Part shown: piece after piece, positions 1-8,140 of the stretch
How the letters are laid out: every line of letters starts with the position of its first letter
How positions within the stretch are numbered: position 1 is the stretch's first letter
Assembly (NCBI GenBank): GCA_002401455.1
Contig: NVTE01000003.1
Coordinates: 193,187 to 257,186, forward strand
Length of the DNA stretch: 64,000 nt
Direction: 5' to 3'
Origin: Alphaproteobacteria bacterium
GTDB lineage: Bacteria; Pseudomonadota; Alphaproteobacteria; Sphingomonadales; Emcibacteraceae
The notes under the pieces: generated by a model
The model's input: only the letters and a program-made list of their open reading frames with translations
What the model was told of the DNA's origin: nothing
The model's database searches: none
Program-made: the position numbers and the translations under genes

Positions 1-89
1 CAAATATTTGACAGAGGCGTGAGCAGTGAAAAGAATAAAATGTGAAGAATATATCTCATGGAATCTCAAAATAATTAAATTTAACTGTT

Positions 90-103
90 AAAACGATCGT
101 TTT
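90..103. promoter_or_regulatory. perfect 14-bp palindrome, candidate operator
   Basis: AAAACGATCGTTTT is a perfect palindrome about 50 bases upstream of the reductase gene at 155. Palindromes of this size and position are typical operators of TetR-like or other dimeric repressors. The regulator itself would lie left of the window, so this is inference. Confidence 0.45.
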
Positions 104-154
104 TATCTCATAGTTTAAGGATCATCGTCTCCTCATAAAGAAAGCGACTATATC

Positions 155-1165
155 ATGACCGACATCAATAACCAGATCGTACTGAACAGCCGTCCTGAGG
201 GCTGGGTTACCCAAGATAACTTTAAATTGGTTGAAGGGCAAATCCCTGATATTGGGGAGGGTGAAATTCTGGTGCGGAATCTATATATGTCGGTTGATCC
301 CTATATGCGGGCGCGGATGAATGATGCCAAGTCCTATGTGCCGCCGTTCCAAATCGACCAGGTTCTGCAAGCTGGTGTGGTCGGTGAAGTGGTTCAATCC
401 CAAAATCCTAAATTCAAAGAAGGTGATGTGGTTGTTGGTATGCTGGGGTGGGAGAATTATTCCAAGTCTGATGGGGCCGGGTTGGTGACTGTCGAGCGGG
501 GCTTGGTGCCGCTGTCTTACTATCTGGGTGTGCTGGGCATGCCGGGAATGACGGCCTATGCCGGGCTTGTGGATGTGGCCAACCTGCAGGCGGGGGAGAC
601 GGTTTTTGTCTCAGCAGCCTCCGGGGCCGTGGGCAGTGTGGTCGGACAGATTGCCAAAATTATGGGCTGTGAAGTGGTCGGTTGTGCCGGATCCGACGAC
701 AAGGTGGACTTTCTGGTTAATGAACTCGGGTTTGACCGGGCGTTCAACTATAAAACCTGTGGCTCCATCGCCAAAAAAATTGCCGAACTGTGCCCAAAAG
801 GTATTGATGTCAATTTTGAAAATGTCGGTGGCGAAATTATGGAAGCCGCGTTGTGGAATATGCGGGACTTTGGCCGCATCGCGCTCTGTGGCATGATTTC
901 AAACTATAACGATAAAGATATGGCTCCGGGACCACGGGGCATGGGGATCATTATTCAGCGCCGCATTAAAATGCAGGGGTTCATTGTTTTTGATAATCCA
1001 GCCCGCAACATGGAATTTGTCCAGAAAGCGGTCGGCTGGCTGAAAGAGGGCAAATTAAAATACCGGGAGACCGTGACCGAGGGCCTTGAAAAGGCCCCCG
1101 CGGCCTTCATCGGCATGCTCAAGGGCGAAAATTTCGGCAAGCAGATTGTTAAAATCGCCGACTAA
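155..1165 (+). CDS. NADP-dependent medium-chain oxidoreductase (CurA / leukotriene B4 12-hydroxydehydrogenase type)
   Basis: A 336-residue zinc-free medium-chain dehydrogenase/reductase, the usual length for the CurA/prostaglandin reductase branch that reduces alkenal and alkenone double bonds with NADPH in the cytoplasm. The N-terminal GroES-like half carries the family run around MSVDPYMRARM. The Rossmann half has the nucleotide loop SAASGAVGSVVGQIAK at about residues 153-168, followed by GCAGSDDK. No catalytic zinc-site cysteine set is evident. The gene stands alone behind a perfect palindrome at 90-103, which suggests control by a dimeric repressor, perhaps in response to reactive carbonyls. 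It converges with a small lipoprotein gene only 3 bases downstream. The family is secure; the natural substrate is unknown. Confidence 0.9.
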   Translation: MTDINNQIVLNSRPEGWVTQDNFKLVEGQIPDIGEGEILVRNLYMSVDPYMRARMNDAKSYVPPFQIDQVLQAGVVGEVVQSQNPKFKEGDVVVGMLGWENYSKSDGAGLVTVERGLVPLSYYLGVLGMPGMTAYAGLVDVANLQAGETVFVSAASGAVGSVVGQIAKIMGCEVVGCAGSDDKVDFLVNELGFDRAFNYKTCGSIAKKIAELCPKGIDVNFENVGGEIMEAALWNMRDFGRIALCGMISNYNDKDMAPGPRGMGIIIQRRIKMQGFIVFDNPARNMEFVQKAVGWLKEGKLKYRETVTEGLEKAPAAFIGMLKGENFGKQIVKIAD

Positions 1166-1168
1166 TCC

Positions 1169-1399
1169 TTAATCAATTTGTCCCAAGCCCTCCAGGCCGA
1201 TATTATCATTGGCGGGGGGCAGAAGGTCCCGGTCATTTATCGGGCACACCGGGTAACGGGCATCGGTTATGGTGCCGTCGGGACAGCGGTAGGTGCAATT
1301 GCTTGCCCCGTCACAAATTTCTTTGGCAACTTCATCCACGATGGGGGTGCTGCAGGCTGTGATGCTCATGAATAGAAGAAAAATGATCAGATTGCGCAT
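1169..1399 (-). CDS. small putative lipoprotein
   Basis: A 76-residue protein with a lipoprotein signal: basic start MRN, hydrophobic core IIFLLFMSI and lipobox ITAC with the acceptor cysteine at about residue 16. The mature part is short and holds four further cysteines in about 25 residues (KEICDGASNCTYRC, then PVCP), so one or two disulfides in the periplasm are plausible. The tail is low-complexity. It overlaps no other gene and converges on the reductase. I recognise no domain; function unknown. Confidence 0.65.
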   Translation of the reverse strand: MRNLIIFLLFMSITACSTPIVDEVAKEICDGASNCTYRCPDGTITDARYPVCPINDRDLLPPANDNIGLEGLGQID

Positions 1400-1414
1400 T
1401 TTTATGGTCTCTCC

Positions 1415-1627
1415 TTAGTCATCTTGATTGTTATATTCGAGAATATCGCCGGGTTGGCAGTCCAGAATGCGGCATATTTTCTGGAGGGTGCCAAAACGGA
1501 TGCCCTTGACCTTGCCGGTTTTCAGCAGGGATAGATTTTGTTCGCTGATGCCGATCTGGGCGGCCAGGTCCTTGGACTTTATTTTGCGCCGGGCCATGAC
1601 CACATCCAGGTTTACGATTATTGCCAT
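1415..1627 (-). CDS. XRE-family (YozG-like) transcriptional regulator
   Basis: A 70-residue helix-turn-helix protein: MAIIVNLDVV, then ARRKIKSKDLAAQIGISEQN as helices 1-3 of a Cro/C1 fold and KICRILDCQPGDILEY as the closing helix. This is the short YozG-like form. I start it at the internal ATG at 1627, 7 bases after the stop of the preceding DUF2975 gene, because an upstream extension to 1702 would overlap that gene and adds nothing family-like. Such regulators are usually paired with a DUF2975 membrane protein, as here, and probably autoregulate the pair. Confidence 0.85.
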   Translation of the reverse strand: MAIIVNLDVVMARRKIKSKDLAAQIGISEQNLSLLKTGKVKGIRFGTLQKICRILDCQPGDILEYNNQDD

Positions 1628-1634
1628 AATAGTC

Positions 1635-2159
1635 TCATACGAACTGGTCATTCTCTTTTGATAGGCTGTGGGCGTCTGCCATAACATTGGCGATGACAAC
1701 AAAAATTAGTCCGAGCAGGATGATGTGAACCTCTGCCGTGCCCAGATCAAGGGCGAGAAAACGCTCGCCGACGGCATGATTCATGGACAGGATGATAGTG
1801 AATACCCCACTGATGAAGGGGGACAGGCCGCCACCAATAATATTAACCCAGGCGAAGCGTTTGATATATTTGGCATTTTCCTCTAGAAAAATTCGTTCCG
1901 CCATATAATTCTTGAATAACCTTCGCAGGTTATACAGGCCGAACATCCAGATGGATAACGGCAGTAGCGAAAACAGCATGCCCAGAGCCTGAGTTTTGAT
2001 GGTGAATGTGGTGGTGTCATAGGGTCGTTCCATAAAACCGATCAGCAAGTCAATTTTGAGCCATATTACGACCGATATGATGGGCAGGAGGATCAGTAGG
2101 CCGCCACTGATGAGGAACAGAAATCTGCTGAGGCCCTTGATATTTCTTTTCTGTGTCAT
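1635..2159 (-). CDS. DUF2975-family integral membrane protein
   Basis: A 174-residue protein with four clear hydrophobic segments (about residues 12-33, 54-76, 100-123, 143-162), separated by the family-like stretch GLYNLRRLFKNYMAERIF. DUF2975 proteins of this size nearly always lie next to a small XRE regulator, and the next gene 7 bases downstream is one. The two form an operon. Their biochemical role is not established; they may act as a membrane-linked sensor and regulator pair. Confidence 0.85.
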   Translation of the reverse strand: MTQKRNIKGLSRFLFLISGGLLILLPIISVVIWLKIDLLIGFMERPYDTTTFTIKTQALGMLFSLLPLSIWMFGLYNLRRLFKNYMAERIFLEENAKYIKRFAWVNIIGGGLSPFISGVFTIILSMNHAVGERFLALDLGTAEVHIILLGLIFVVIANVMADAHSLSKENDQFV

Positions 2160-2235
2160 GGGGGTATTCCTGATTTATGGTTTATTCCTTCACGTAAAAC
2201 ATGAAAAATTCATAAAATCAAGGGAATGTTTGGCC

Positions 2236-3381
2236 TTAAATTGCTTTTGAAAAAAGATCCGACAGTTTCCGGGCCGTCACCTGCCAGTCCAGATAGCTCA
2301 TATCCTGTGAGATTTTAGACCGGTTCCAGTCGCGGTTTAGGGCTTCCTCCACCGCTGCTGTCAGGTCTTCTGCGGTTCTGTCCGGTAACAGGATGCCATT
2401 GTCCGGGGTGATCACTTCCGGGAGGCCGCCAACATTTGTCGCGACCACGGGTGTGCCGCAGGCCAGGCTTTCCAGAACCACATTGGGCATGCCTTCCATG
2501 GCAGACATCAGTATTGTGCATTTGGCGTTCTGGTAGTAGGTGGCTAAATCCCCATGAGGCAGGAGCGGCATGAAGGTCACCCGGTCAGAAATATTTAAAT
2601 TCTCGGCCAGTTTTTTGAGCTCACTGTCCAACTCCCCCGCGCCAATGATGACCAGCTTTTCCGCCGGCAAAGCGGCCAGAGCCTGTAGAATGTAGCGATG
2701 ACCTTTCAGGGGCACCAGGTTGCCGACGGTTAACAGATAGTCTCCGCTTGGGCTTCCGGTCTGCCGTGGGGTGAAAAGTGACCGGTCGACGCCATTCATC
2801 AGGACAACCAGTTTGTCTTCGGGGACGCCATGTTGGATCAGGCGGTCTTTCAGGGCCTGGCTGACGCAGATAACTTTCCGGGCATAGGCGATGGCCTTCA
2901 GGATATCTTTTTTCGGCTGGGGCTGGTCCATCCAGAAATTGACATCACTGCCCCGGGCGGTCAGGAACAGGGGCTTGTCGTGTTTTTTTGCCAGCGCACA
3001 GGCCGCGACACCATCGGGGTAAAGGTAATGGCCATCGACCAGGTCGAAGGTCTCGCCTTCCGGGTAGATATCGGGCAGGATTTTATCGGCTGCCCGCATC
3101 ATGGCCTGGGCCACATTGATCAGGTTGGTCCCCGGAAGGGTCAGGTAGCGGGGATGATACACCGGGATATCCCCCTGCTGTTCCAGGGCTGATATTTGAT
3201 TATATCTGTGAAATTTGCTGGTGGAAATTAGGCCGAGAAGGGGCGCATATTGGACCGGGGCGATCACCTTGCGATGGGTGCCGTCACACTGATCAAAATG
3301 ATCCATGCGGGCTTTGACGAAAATGCCCAGGCCCGGTTGTTGTATGTTGGGATACAGCGATGTGAAGGTGAGGACCCGCAA
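2236..3381 (-). CDS. glycosyltransferase family 4
   Basis: A 381-residue GT-B glycosyltransferase. The N-terminal half begins with the family phrase LTFTSLYPN and has an acceptor-site region near GSDVNFW. The C-terminal Glycos_transf_1 half shows LLTVGNLVPLKGHRYIL, then the donor-binding EGMPNVVLESLACGTPVVAT with the E-x7-E motif, then VGGLPEVI. It probably transfers a sugar from a nucleotide donor to a lipid-linked or surface polysaccharide. The start is TTG at 3381, with AAGGA 6 bases upstream. It lies 9 bases downstream of the amidotransferase gene, in the same direction, so the two are probably an operon for surface glycan or capsule synthesis. The acceptor is unknown. Confidence 0.88.
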   Translation of the reverse strand: MRVLTFTSLYPNIQQPGLGIFVKARMDHFDQCDGTHRKVIAPVQYAPLLGLISTSKFHRYNQISALEQQGDIPVYHPRYLTLPGTNLINVAQAMMRAADKILPDIYPEGETFDLVDGHYLYPDGVAACALAKKHDKPLFLTARGSDVNFWMDQPQPKKDILKAIAYARKVICVSQALKDRLIQHGVPEDKLVVLMNGVDRSLFTPRQTGSPSGDYLLTVGNLVPLKGHRYILQALAALPAEKLVIIGAGELDSELKKLAENLNISDRVTFMPLLPHGDLATYYQNAKCTILMSAMEGMPNVVLESLACGTPVVATNVGGLPEVITPDNGILLPDRTAEDLTAAVEEALNRDWNRSKISQDMSYLDWQVTARKLSDLFSKAI

Positions 3382-3390
3382 ATCTTTTCC

Positions 3391-5277
3391 TTAAGGTTGT
3401 CGTGACAGGAACTGATCAAACATCATCAATGTCCACAGGGGCGAGCTATGATCCCGTAAGCGGCTTTGATGTTGATCGATCAACTTACGTAGATAGTCCG
3501 GCTCGAAAAAACCACAATTCATCATCCGGTCACTGAGAACAGAGTCCCGGATATTTTGCTTTAATTCATTGCGGAACCATTTGCCCAGGGGCACGCCAAA
3601 GCCCATTTTTGGCCGATACAGAATATCTTTTGGTAGGCGTCCTTCAAGGGATTTCTTGAAAATATATTTACCTTCGCCGCCCTGCAGTTTGAAATGAGAC
3701 GGCAGGGTGGCAATCCATTCCACCAGTTCATGGTCCAGAAGCGGCACCCGAACTTCCAGGGAATTGGCCATGGAGGCCCGGTCGACCTTGGTCAGTATAT
3801 CGCCGACAAGATAGGTCTTGATGTCGATATACTGGAGGATGGACAGGGGGTCATCACTGCCGGAAGAGGCGCCATATTTATTGAATAAATCAAGGGTGCT
3901 ATAACCCTGAAGGTCATTTTTCAGGCCCGGGCTGAAAAGTTTGTCGCGCATATCACCTTTGAGGATCGACACGCCGTGGAAATAACTTTCCACATGGTCC
4001 CGGGCCAGGCCCTGAAAGGTTGTCTTGGCCCGGAAAATCCGGGGTGCCCAGTCGGCCTTGGGGTAGGCTTTGGCCAGGAAGCCAAATACAGGTTTGCGGA
4101 AAGACTCCGGGAAAATGCCGCGGATTTTCTGCTCAAACATCTGTAATTGATAGCGCCGGTATCCGGCCAGATTTTCATCGCCGCCATCGCCGGACAGGGC
4201 GACAATTACTTTTTCACGGGCCAGTTCACAAACCCGGTAGGTGGGCAGGGCCGAACTGTCGGCATAGGGTTCGTCATAGATATCAATCAGTTTGTCGATT
4301 AGGGAATAATCCCCGGGATCAACGATGCGGGACCAATGGTTGGTTTTATAGCGCTTGGCGACCCGTTCGGCATAATCGGTTTCATCGAACTTAGCCTCGG
4401 AAAAACCGATGGAACAGCTGTTGACCGGATCCGGGCTGATCTCGGCCATATCGGCGACCACCGCCCCGGAATCGACGCCGCCCGACAGGAAGGCGCCGAG
4501 GGGAACATCCGCAACCATGCGGATTTTTGTTGCCTCATGCACCCGGTCGCGTAATTCGACCCGGGCATCCTCGAAACTACCCTTATAATCCCCCGTGAAC
4601 TGAAGGTCCCAATATTGGGTTTTGGTCAGGCGTCCGCTGGCCAGGTCGATGATGATGCTATAGCCCGGTTCCAGCTTGAAGACGTTTTTATAGATGGTAT
4701 GGGGTTCGGCCACATAACCTAGGGAGAAATAATCCTCCATGCTTTGCGGGCGCAGGTTCTTGACAAAATCCGGATGGGCGGCCAGAGCCTTTAATTCAGA
4801 CCCGAACAGGACTGTTTTCTCACCCACTGGAGCGTAAAACAGGGGCTTGATGCCCAGCCGGTCCCGGACCATGAAAACCTGTTTGTTGCGGCTGTCATAA
4901 ATGACAAAGGCAAACATGCCGCGGAAGCGTTTGACACTGTCTGGTCCCCAGGCGTGATAGGCATTGAGGATGACCTCGGTATCGCAGCGGGTTTTGAACT
5001 GATAGCCTTTGGTTTCCAGTTCGGCGCGGATTTCAACAAAATTATAGATTTCGCCATTATAAACAATTGTGACATCGCCGGCCGTTGTGGTCATAGGCTG
5101 CTGGCCGCTTTTGATGTCGATGATCGACAGGCGGCGGTGACCAAGCCCGACGCCGTCAGTGACAAAAATTCCAGCCTCATCGGGCCCCCGGTGGATGATG
5201 GCATCAGTCATTTTCTTGATGACCGCCTGAGATGGTTTTTTATTCAGCGACGTTATTATCCCGGCTATGCCACACAT
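3391..5277 (-). CDS. asparagine synthase-like amidotransferase (exosortase A-associated type)
   Basis: A 628-residue glutamine-dependent amidotransferase of the AsnB superfamily. The class II glutaminase domain starts MCGIAGII, with Cys2 as nucleophile, which fixes the start codon, and carries RRLSIID and YNGEIYN. The ATP-pyrophosphatase domain has FLSGGVDSGAV and later ALSGDGGDENLAGY. Length and overall pattern match the amidotransferase that accompanies exosortase A / PEP-CTERM exopolysaccharide loci, rather than housekeeping asparagine synthetase. No exosortase or polysaccharide export gene lies in this window, only the glycosyltransferase just downstream. Amidation of a sugar or a glycan precursor is the likely job; plain asparagine synthesis is the alternative. 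Confidence 0.85.
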   Translation of the reverse strand: MCGIAGIITSLNKKPSQAVIKKMTDAIIHRGPDEAGIFVTDGVGLGHRRLSIIDIKSGQQPMTTTAGDVTIVYNGEIYNFVEIRAELETKGYQFKTRCDTEVILNAYHAWGPDSVKRFRGMFAFVIYDSRNKQVFMVRDRLGIKPLFYAPVGEKTVLFGSELKALAAHPDFVKNLRPQSMEDYFSLGYVAEPHTIYKNVFKLEPGYSIIIDLASGRLTKTQYWDLQFTGDYKGSFEDARVELRDRVHEATKIRMVADVPLGAFLSGGVDSGAVVADMAEISPDPVNSCSIGFSEAKFDETDYAERVAKRYKTNHWSRIVDPGDYSLIDKLIDIYDEPYADSSALPTYRVCELAREKVIVALSGDGGDENLAGYRRYQLQMFEQKIRGIFPESFRKPVFGFLAKAYPKADWAPRIFRAKTTFQGLARDHVESYFHGVSILKGDMRDKLFSPGLKNDLQGYSTLDLFNKYGASSGSDDPLSILQYIDIKTYLVGDILTKVDRASMANSLEVRVPLLDHELVEWIATLPSHFKLQGGEGKYIFKKSLEGRLPKDILYRPKMGFGVPLGKWFRNELKQNIRDSVLSDRMMNCGFFEPDYLRKLIDQHQSRLRDHSSPLWTLMMFDQFLSRQP

Positions 5278-5399
5278 ATGTCAGTATTTTCCATTATTTA
5301 GAAGTCAGTGTTAAGGTCTTCTTTTAACGACCATAATTTAAAAGTTCTTTAATGTCATAAAAAAAAGCCCCTGCTTTTTAAAAAACCGTGGGCCAGGAC

Positions 5400-5436
5400 A
5401 AAAAAATGCCCCGGACTTTTTAGCAAAGCCGGGGCA
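5400..5436 (-). terminator. rho-independent terminator of the ABC exporter operon
   Basis: TGCCCCGG (5407-5414) pairs with CCGGGGCA (5429-5436), with a further CTTT/AAAG pairing inside. Read on the minus strand the stem is followed by a run of T, the complement of the A run at 5400-5406. It lies 60 bases past the stop of the permease gene at 5496. Confidence 0.85.
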
Positions 5437-5495
5437 GTCGGAAGATATCAGGGGTTAGGGGCAGTGCCCAAATCTCCTAATATGAGATAGGGGTA

Positions 5496-6425
5496 TTATA
5501 GGCTGTTGCGTTTTCTGAGCCAGACGGTGGCGTACAGCATGATGGCCGCAATGCCAAAGCCAATCCACAAGCCGGGCTCGGTCACGGACTTGAACATGTC
5601 CAGAGACGTGTTGGCGCTGATTTGTTTCATTTCGTTGGACATGGCGGAATTTTCACCGCCGTTAATGGACAGGCGGCGGCCAATGAACTCAATCAGGTAA
5701 TGGGTGTCAAAGAACAGTTCTTCGATCACTGCCGTTACCGCAACCGGGATCGTGGCCAGCAACAAGGGTGTGCGTTTTGCCGCGACCGAAACCAGCATGA
5801 ACCAGGCGAAGACTGGCAGTGCCCACAGGCCGTACATGATAATCGCAGACAGTTCAGCCATGATCAGAGCCGGTAGATTGACGGATGACCATAACAGGTC
5901 CCAGGCGCTGTGTTCTGTGCCGATGGTGGCAAGTGAGCCGACAATCAGCAGAAAAATCTGGAAGATAAAGGAAAAGCCAAGGGCCACCAGAGGGATCACC
6001 AAGATGACGGTCAGCAACTTGGATATGACGGTCTGTAGGTCAGAAACCGGCATGGATTTCCAGAACAGTATGCTGTTGTCCTTTCTTTCGTCATACAGGC
6101 TGCCGAGAGCCGTGAACACCATGCAGAACCAGGCACCAATAAGGATTGGCATGGTCGAGGCGAGCAGCATGTGGTTGACATGTTCCTGTAATTTCTGGGC
6201 CTCAAAGGCGGACATCTGGGAAATGAATTCACCCACTGTGAAGCTCTCGCCATCAATGTGGATGCGTTCACCGAAGATGCCCATGCTGACAATGATCAGC
6301 ACCATAAACACGCCGGTGATGACCAGTGGGGTCATGAAAATGGCCCGACGGTTTTCCCAGTATTCCCTGAGCATCATGGTTTTAAAGGGTTGGTATCCGT
6401 TTACTTTAATGATGGAGGCTAACAT
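5496..6425 (-). CDS. ABC-2 type transporter permease
   Basis: A 309-residue membrane protein with six predicted transmembrane segments: about residues 31-52, 87-108, 138-165, 183-205, 209-230 and 280-300. The ABC-2 feature is the cytosolic motif SLYDERKDNSILFWKSMPVS after the second segment, as in the permeases of bacterial YtrC/NatB-like exporters. A large loop with HIDGESFTVGEF faces outward. It is the last gene of a GntR-ATPase-peptide-permease operon and partners the ATPase at 6648. Substrate unknown; related systems deal with cell-wall antibiotics or envelope stress. Confidence 0.88.
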   Translation of the reverse strand: MLASIIKVNGYQPFKTMMLREYWENRRAIFMTPLVITGVFMVLIIVSMGIFGERIHIDGESFTVGEFISQMSAFEAQKLQEHVNHMLLASTMPILIGAWFCMVFTALGSLYDERKDNSILFWKSMPVSDLQTVISKLLTVILVIPLVALGFSFIFQIFLLIVGSLATIGTEHSAWDLLWSSVNLPALIMAELSAIIMYGLWALPVFAWFMLVSVAAKRTPLLLATIPVAVTAVIEELFFDTHYLIEFIGRRLSINGGENSAMSNEMKQISANTSLDMFKSVTEPGLWIGFGIAAIMLYATVWLRKRNSL

Positions 6426-6477
6426 TTAATTTCTCCGTTCTTCTTTCGTTATACGTTATGGCTTGAAAAACCGTGCG

Positions 6478-6645
6478 CTACACCAGGCTGCAAATAGACA
6501 GGCTGCAGGGGGTTGCCGGCTGGTCAAATTCCAGCACTGACTTCTGCTGTGAGGCATAAGACAGGTTGGCAATTCCAGTGATCATAAGCACGGTGACGAA
6601 ACCGGCAGTGATCAGGGCTTTCACTCTGGTGTGCAGGGGGCGCAT
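6478..6645 (-). CDS. small hydrophobic peptide in the ABC exporter operon
   Basis: A 55-codon reading frame beginning MRPLHTRVKALITAG, starting 3 bases after the ATPase stop codon. GGAGA, inside the end of the ATPase gene, serves as ribosome binding site. The first 32 residues look like a signal peptide or single membrane helix (VTVLMITGIANLSYA, ending in an AxA-like site before SQQKS). A short mature part has two cysteines (TPCSLSICSLV). The position between the ATPase and permease genes suggests translational coupling. It could be an exporter accessory peptide or an exported substrate. I recognise no family. Confidence 0.5.
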   Translation of the reverse strand: MRPLHTRVKALITAGFVTVLMITGIANLSYASQQKSVLEFDQPATPCSLSICSLV

Positions 6646-6647
6646 GG

Positions 6648-7499
6648 TTATTCTCCATCCATGAGGGTGACAAACAGGTCGGATAGACTGACCCGGCTGA
6701 CCTCACCCAATTCAGCAAGCTCTGAGCGAGACTTGCCGTTAAAGATAAATGATGTCCGTCCCAGAAGGGTCTGTTCAGACACCGGAGACAGGGCCCGGGC
6801 CGCGTCAATATTGTCAGGTGACGGGTTGAGCACCATCCATTTCTGGCCAATGTCTTCCATATCGGAGGTCAGCACGATACTGCCTTCCCGGATGAATACC
6901 ACGTGCGAGAGGATATTCTCAATCTCATCCACCTGATGGGTCGTGATCAGGATGGTGCGGTCTTCATCAAAGAAATCTTCCAGTAATTGATGGTAGAATT
7001 TTTTCCGGTAAATGATGTCGAGGCCAAGGGTTGGCTCGTCAAGCACCAGAATTTTTGCATCAATGGCCATGATCAGCGCCAGGTGAACCTGAACGACCAT
7101 GCCTTTTGAAAGGTGGCGGATTTTTTTATCAAGGGGGACACTGGTTCCATTAAGGAAACCCAAGGCTTTTTCCCGGTTAAAACTGGGGTGAACACCTTCG
7201 ACAAAATCAATGGCTTCGTGAACCTTCATCCATTTGGGCAGGGTGGCGACGTCAGAGATAAAGCATATCTGCTTGACCAGTTCATCGCGATCCGCATAGG
7301 GATCAAAGCCCAGAACATCAAGGTTTCCGTCATAGGCACTCAGGCCCAGAATGCTGTTCAGCAGGGTGGTTTTTCCGGCACCGTTGGCCCCGATAATGCC
7401 GACGATCTGGCCTTTCTGGATGGTCAGGTTGACATTTTTCAGGGCTTGAAATGACCCGAAGGATTTGCTGAGATTTTGTGCAGTAATTATATTGGTCAT
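6648..7499 (-). CDS. ABC transporter ATP-binding protein
   Basis: A 283-residue ATPase. Walker A is [12 protein letters not shown] near residue 40; the signature is the variant LSKGMVVQ rather than LSGGQ; Walker B is KILVLDEPTLGLD; the switch is ITTHQVDE. The C-terminal 70 residues form the accessory region seen in YtrB/EcsA-like exporters. I choose ATG 7499, with AAGGA 8 bases upstream, over TTG 7517, which overlaps the regulator's stop. It energises the permease at 5496. The pair is probably repressed by the GntR protein encoded just upstream. Confidence 0.9.
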   Translation of the reverse strand: MTNIITAQNLSKSFGSFQALKNVNLTIQKGQIVGIIGANGAGKTTLLNSILGLSAYDGNLDVLGFDPYADRDELVKQICFISDVATLPKWMKVHEAIDFVEGVHPSFNREKALGFLNGTSVPLDKKIRHLSKGMVVQVHLALIMAIDAKILVLDEPTLGLDIIYRKKFYHQLLEDFFDEDRTILITTHQVDEIENILSHVVFIREGSIVLTSDMEDIGQKWMVLNPSPDNIDAARALSPVSEQTLLGRTSFIFNGKSRSELAELGEVSRVSLSDLFVTLMDGE

Positions 7500-7513
7500 T
7501 ACGCTGTCCTTAC

Positions 7514-7882
7514 TCAATTGTTTTTGCTGTGTTCAGCGGTTTTGATCAGTTCCTTGACATCAAGTCCCAGTAGGGAAATTTTCTTGATGATCAGGGGCCA
7601 TTCCTGTTCGATGAACTTTTTCTGTTCCGCGTTCAAAAGATTTTGTCTGGCACCTTCGAGTATAAACATTCCAAGCCCTCTTCTTTTTTCAACCAGTCCC
7701 TCATCGACAAGCTCGGCATAAGCTTTTGAGGCGGTAATGGGATTAATTTGATAATCTGCAGCAACCTTGCGAACGGAGGGAAGAGCTTCTCCCTCGCTGA
7801 GGATGTCATCTATTATCATGGCCATAATCTGCTCTTTCAGTTGCAGATATATGGGTTGATCATTTTTCCACTGTGTAGCCAC
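7514..7882 (-). CDS. GntR-family regulator, YtrA subfamily
   Basis: A 122-residue protein with a GntR winged helix: PIYLQLKEQI at the start, ALPSVRKVAADYQINPITAS as the recognition part, then YAELVDEGLVEKRRGLGMFI. There is only a short C-terminal dimerisation tail of about 45 residues, which is the mark of the YtrA subfamily. That subfamily normally represses an ABC exporter operon beginning with its own gene, and the genes immediately downstream are an ABC ATPase and permease. A matching inverted repeat lies 50 bases upstream of its start. Confidence 0.92.
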   Translation of the reverse strand: MATQWKNDQPIYLQLKEQIMAMIIDDILSEGEALPSVRKVAADYQINPITASKAYAELVDEGLVEKRRGLGMFILEGARQNLLNAEQKKFIEQEWPLIIKKISLLGLDVKELIKTAEHSKNN

Positions 7883-7932
7883 TATAAATTCCTATCGTTT
7901 AAAAGTTGGCACTTTACCTGTTGTGGTGTTTA

Positions 7933-7956
7933 AGTGTTGTACAAACATAGTACACT
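7933..7956 (-). promoter_or_regulatory. candidate operator for the YtrA-type regulator
   Basis: AGTGTTGTAC (7933-7942) and GTACACT (7950-7956) form an interrupted inverted repeat with core TGTAC-N7-GTACA. YtrA-type operators have AGTGTA/TACACT half-sites, which this resembles. Upstream of the regulator start it could mediate autorepression. Confidence 0.5.
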
Positions 7957-8140
7957 ACATCAATAATAGTCAATATTTAATTTGATTTTTTTATAAAACC
8001 TTTTATTTGCAATATGTTGTGATTAGTATTTGCGTGATTTAGGTGTTATAGTCTGTATTGAGTAATGGCCTGTTTCGGGATATAGTGCTTGAAAGTGGAC
8101 TCGCTGGTGGCAGTGATTTATCCCAAACCAATAAGGAAAA

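Noticed and set aside
5704-6429. 241-codon plus-strand open frame opposite the ABC permease
   Set aside because: It is fully antisense to a clear ABC-2 permease, has no family-like motifs, and reflects codon bias of the true gene.
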